Shown here piece after piece: positions 6,793 through 7,891 of a DNA stretch of 7,891 nt. The notes under the pieces were generated by a model. That model saw nothing but the letters and a program-made list of their open reading frames with translations. It made no database searches and had not been told where the DNA came from. The stretch's first letter is position 1, and every line of letters begins with the position of its first letter. Made by a program: the position numbers and the translations under genes. Location: contig CAUCIO010000099.1 of the NCBI GenBank assembly GCA_958442925.1, positions 1 to 7,891 of the forward strand, in the 5' to 3' direction. This stretch comes from an uncultured Clostridium sp. (GTDB lineage: Bacteria; Bacillota; Clostridia; Lachnospirales; Lachnospiraceae).

Positions 6793-6834
6793 AAAGAGGC
6801 AGTCCCGGTAAACATACAGAGACGGCCTCTTTTT
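6793..6834 (+). terminator. Rho-independent terminator of pepT
   Basis: AAAGAGGC (6793-6800) pairs perfectly with GCCTCTTT (6825-6832). After one mismatch, GTC (6802-6804) pairs with GAC (6821-6823), leaving a 16-nt loop. The 3' arm runs into T6831-T6834, giving a short U-tract in the pepT transcript. On the minus strand the same stem is followed by GGGTAT, so it is a weaker terminator for the asparagine synthase gene. The loop contains one arm of a second repeat described separately. Confidence 0.75.
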
Positions 6835-6842
6835 ATGTTTAC
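6808..6842. repeat. Second perfect inverted repeat, interleaved with the terminator stem
   Basis: GTAAACATA (6808-6816) and TATGTTTAC (6834-6842) are a perfect 9-bp inverted repeat separated by 17 nt. The left arm lies in the loop of the pepT terminator and the right arm begins at the end of its U-tract, so the two stems interlock (A-B-A'-B'). The right arm ends 5 bp from the stop codon of the minus-strand gene. Confidence 0.7.
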
Positions 6843-6847
6843 AGTTA

Positions 6848-7891
6848 TTACTGCAGCAGAAGCTCAACCTTGTATTCCCTCATCCAGAAATCCGCCTGCA
6901 GCAGATAGGCCATCAGCTGTGGGCCTGCCATCAGCTGCCCATACCAGGGCCTGCCATAATCGGAAGGCGCTTCCAGGAATTTTTCTGTCTTTTTCCTGTC
7001 CAGAAGAGGCAGAAGTGGAGAGGAGGAATCCTGCAGCAGTTCTCTCATCCGTCCTGCCAGAAGCGTTTCATATGTTTTATCATAGGTTTTTGGATAGGGA
7101 GATTTCTTTCTGAACAGCACCTCATCCGGCAGCAGGCCCCGTCCTGTATCTCTGAGAAGTCCCTTGATTACCCCCTTTCTTGCCTTCATTTCCCAGGGCA
7201 CGTTGTAGAGATATTCGATAATGCGGTAGTCGGCAAAGGGCACTCTGGCTGTCAGGTTCCACTCTCCACTGGTTCGATCCATCCGGTTTAACAGCGTCTT
7301 CATAAACCACTGAAGATTCAGCCAGCTGATCTCCCTTCTTTTAGCGTTAATTCCGGTTTCTCCCTTCAGCCTGGGCATCTGAGCCAGAGAAGTTTCATAT
7401 GCGTTTTTCACATAGTCTTCCATAGCAAGCGCCTGGACAAATTCATCTGAGAGCAGCAGCTTTCTCGGAGCCAGATCCATGGTCCAGGGGAAGGTATCAG
7501 CCTTCAGCAGATCTTCCCTGTGAAACCAGGGATACCCGCCAAAAATTTCGTCGGCACATTCTCCTGTGAGGGCAGCCTCATAGCTCATTCCCACCTGGGA
7601 ACAGAAATAGAGAAGAGAGGAGTCCACATCCGCCATAGACGGAAGTCCATGGGCTCTAACCGAGTCTTTTAAAAGCTCTGTCTGAGTCTCTGTGGAGCAC
7701 TCCAGGAAATGGTGATCCGTATCCAGAAAGGCTGCCATTGTTTCTACATAAGGGCGATCCTGTGAGGGCTGGAAGGCATTGGACTGAAAATTTTTATCAT
7801 TGCCTGTAAAGTCAAAGGAATAGGTAGTCAGCTGGCGGTTCTTTTTTTTCAGTTCCCTGGCGCAGAGGGCAGAAATCAGGGACGAATCCAG
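6848..7891 (-). CDS. asnB: Asparagine synthase (glutamine-hydrolysing), AsnB/AsnO-like, 5' part missing
   Basis: Makes asparagine from aspartate, ATP and glutamine-derived ammonia in the cytosol. The frame is open to the right edge, so 347 C-terminal residues are visible; an apparent Met at 7738 is internal. The first visible residues, LDSS, are the end of the SGGxDSS ATP-pyrophosphatase loop, so the window holds nearly the whole synthetase domain and none of the N-terminal glutaminase domain. Counting from the edge, the second nucleotide-site motif is TGECADEIFGGYPWFH (109-124), ARVPFAD is at 215-221, and RKKSPYP, matching the family's conserved RKK loop, starts at 261. MADVDSS and GECADEIFGGYPW recall the AsnO (YisO)-type branch rather than the GEGSDE form of E. 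coli AsnB; that subgroup call is an inference from memory. Whether the glutaminase Cys is present cannot be seen. The gene converges on pepT with 92 bp between stop codons. Confidence 0.93.
   Translation of the reverse strand: MDSSLISALCARELKKKNRQLTTYSFDFTGNDKNFQSNAFQPSQDRPYVETMAAFLDTDHHFLECSTETQTELLKDSVRAHGLPSMADVDSSLLYFCSQVGMSYEAALTGECADEIFGGYPWFHREDLLKADTFPWTMDLAPRKLLLSDEFVQALAMEDYVKNAYETSLAQMPRLKGETGINAKRREISWLNLQWFMKTLLNRMDRTSGEWNLTARVPFADYRIIEYLYNVPWEMKARKGVIKGLLRDTGRGLLPDEVLFRKKSPYPKTYDKTYETLLAGRMRELLQDSSSPLLPLLDRKKTEKFLEAPSDYGRPWYGQLMAGPQLMAYLLQADFWMREYKVELLLQ

Noticed and set aside
6835..7113. A 92-codon plus-strand open frame starting in the terminator region
   Set aside because: It is antisense to the asparagine synthase, starts within the terminator inverted repeat and has no ribosome binding site or known motif.
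1..7891. Search for a defence system, mobile element, CRISPR array, riboswitch or tRNA
   Set aside because: Coding sequence fills almost the entire window with standard metabolic and information-processing genes. The longest gap is 92 bp, no repeat arrays or integrase/transposase motifs are visible, and no leader is long enough for a riboswitch.

Overview
This window looks like ordinary chromosome from a mid-GC (roughly 50%, by eye) anaerobic Firmicute, most likely a Lachnospiraceae / Clostridium cluster XIVa gut bacterium. The evidence is the strong AGGAGG-type ribosome binding sites, a Gram-positive RecU resolvase, a clostridial-length YgiQ radical SAM protein and the general protein composition. 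The genus cannot be fixed from the sequence alone. There is no rRNA, tRNA, CRISPR array, transposase or phage gene.

Plus strand, 2-5469: six genes run head to tail. They are a HAD phosphatase cut by the left edge, a YgiQ-family radical SAM protein, a short-chain dehydrogenase (SDR), a small two-helix membrane protein of unknown function, an RluC-like rRNA pseudouridine synthase, and the Holliday junction resolvase RecU. The first two gaps are 35 and 42 nt. The next three junctions are a 14-nt overlap, a 1-nt TAATG overlap and a direct TAA/ATG abutment. The last four genes are therefore very probably one translationally coupled unit. No terminator was seen inside the run.

Plus strand, 5470-6834: a 56-nt gap holds a candidate extended -10 promoter, two overlapping short palindromes and a strong ribosome binding site. 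It leads into pepT (tripeptide aminopeptidase), which ends at a good intrinsic terminator. Minus strand, 7891-6848: an asparagine synthase (AsnB/AsnO-like) converges on pepT and is cut by the right edge just inside its ATP-binding SGGxDSS motif.

The genes are metabolic and housekeeping in character (phosphate ester hydrolysis, rRNA modification, recombination, peptide and asparagine metabolism), and I see no complete new system. The best leads are: (1) the membrane protein between the SDR and pseudouridine synthase genes, whose soluble half resembles a NERD nuclease core that has lost its catalytic E-x-K; and (2) two perfect inverted repeats interleaved as A-B-A'-B' between the convergent gene ends, which can form competing hairpins or a pseudoknot.
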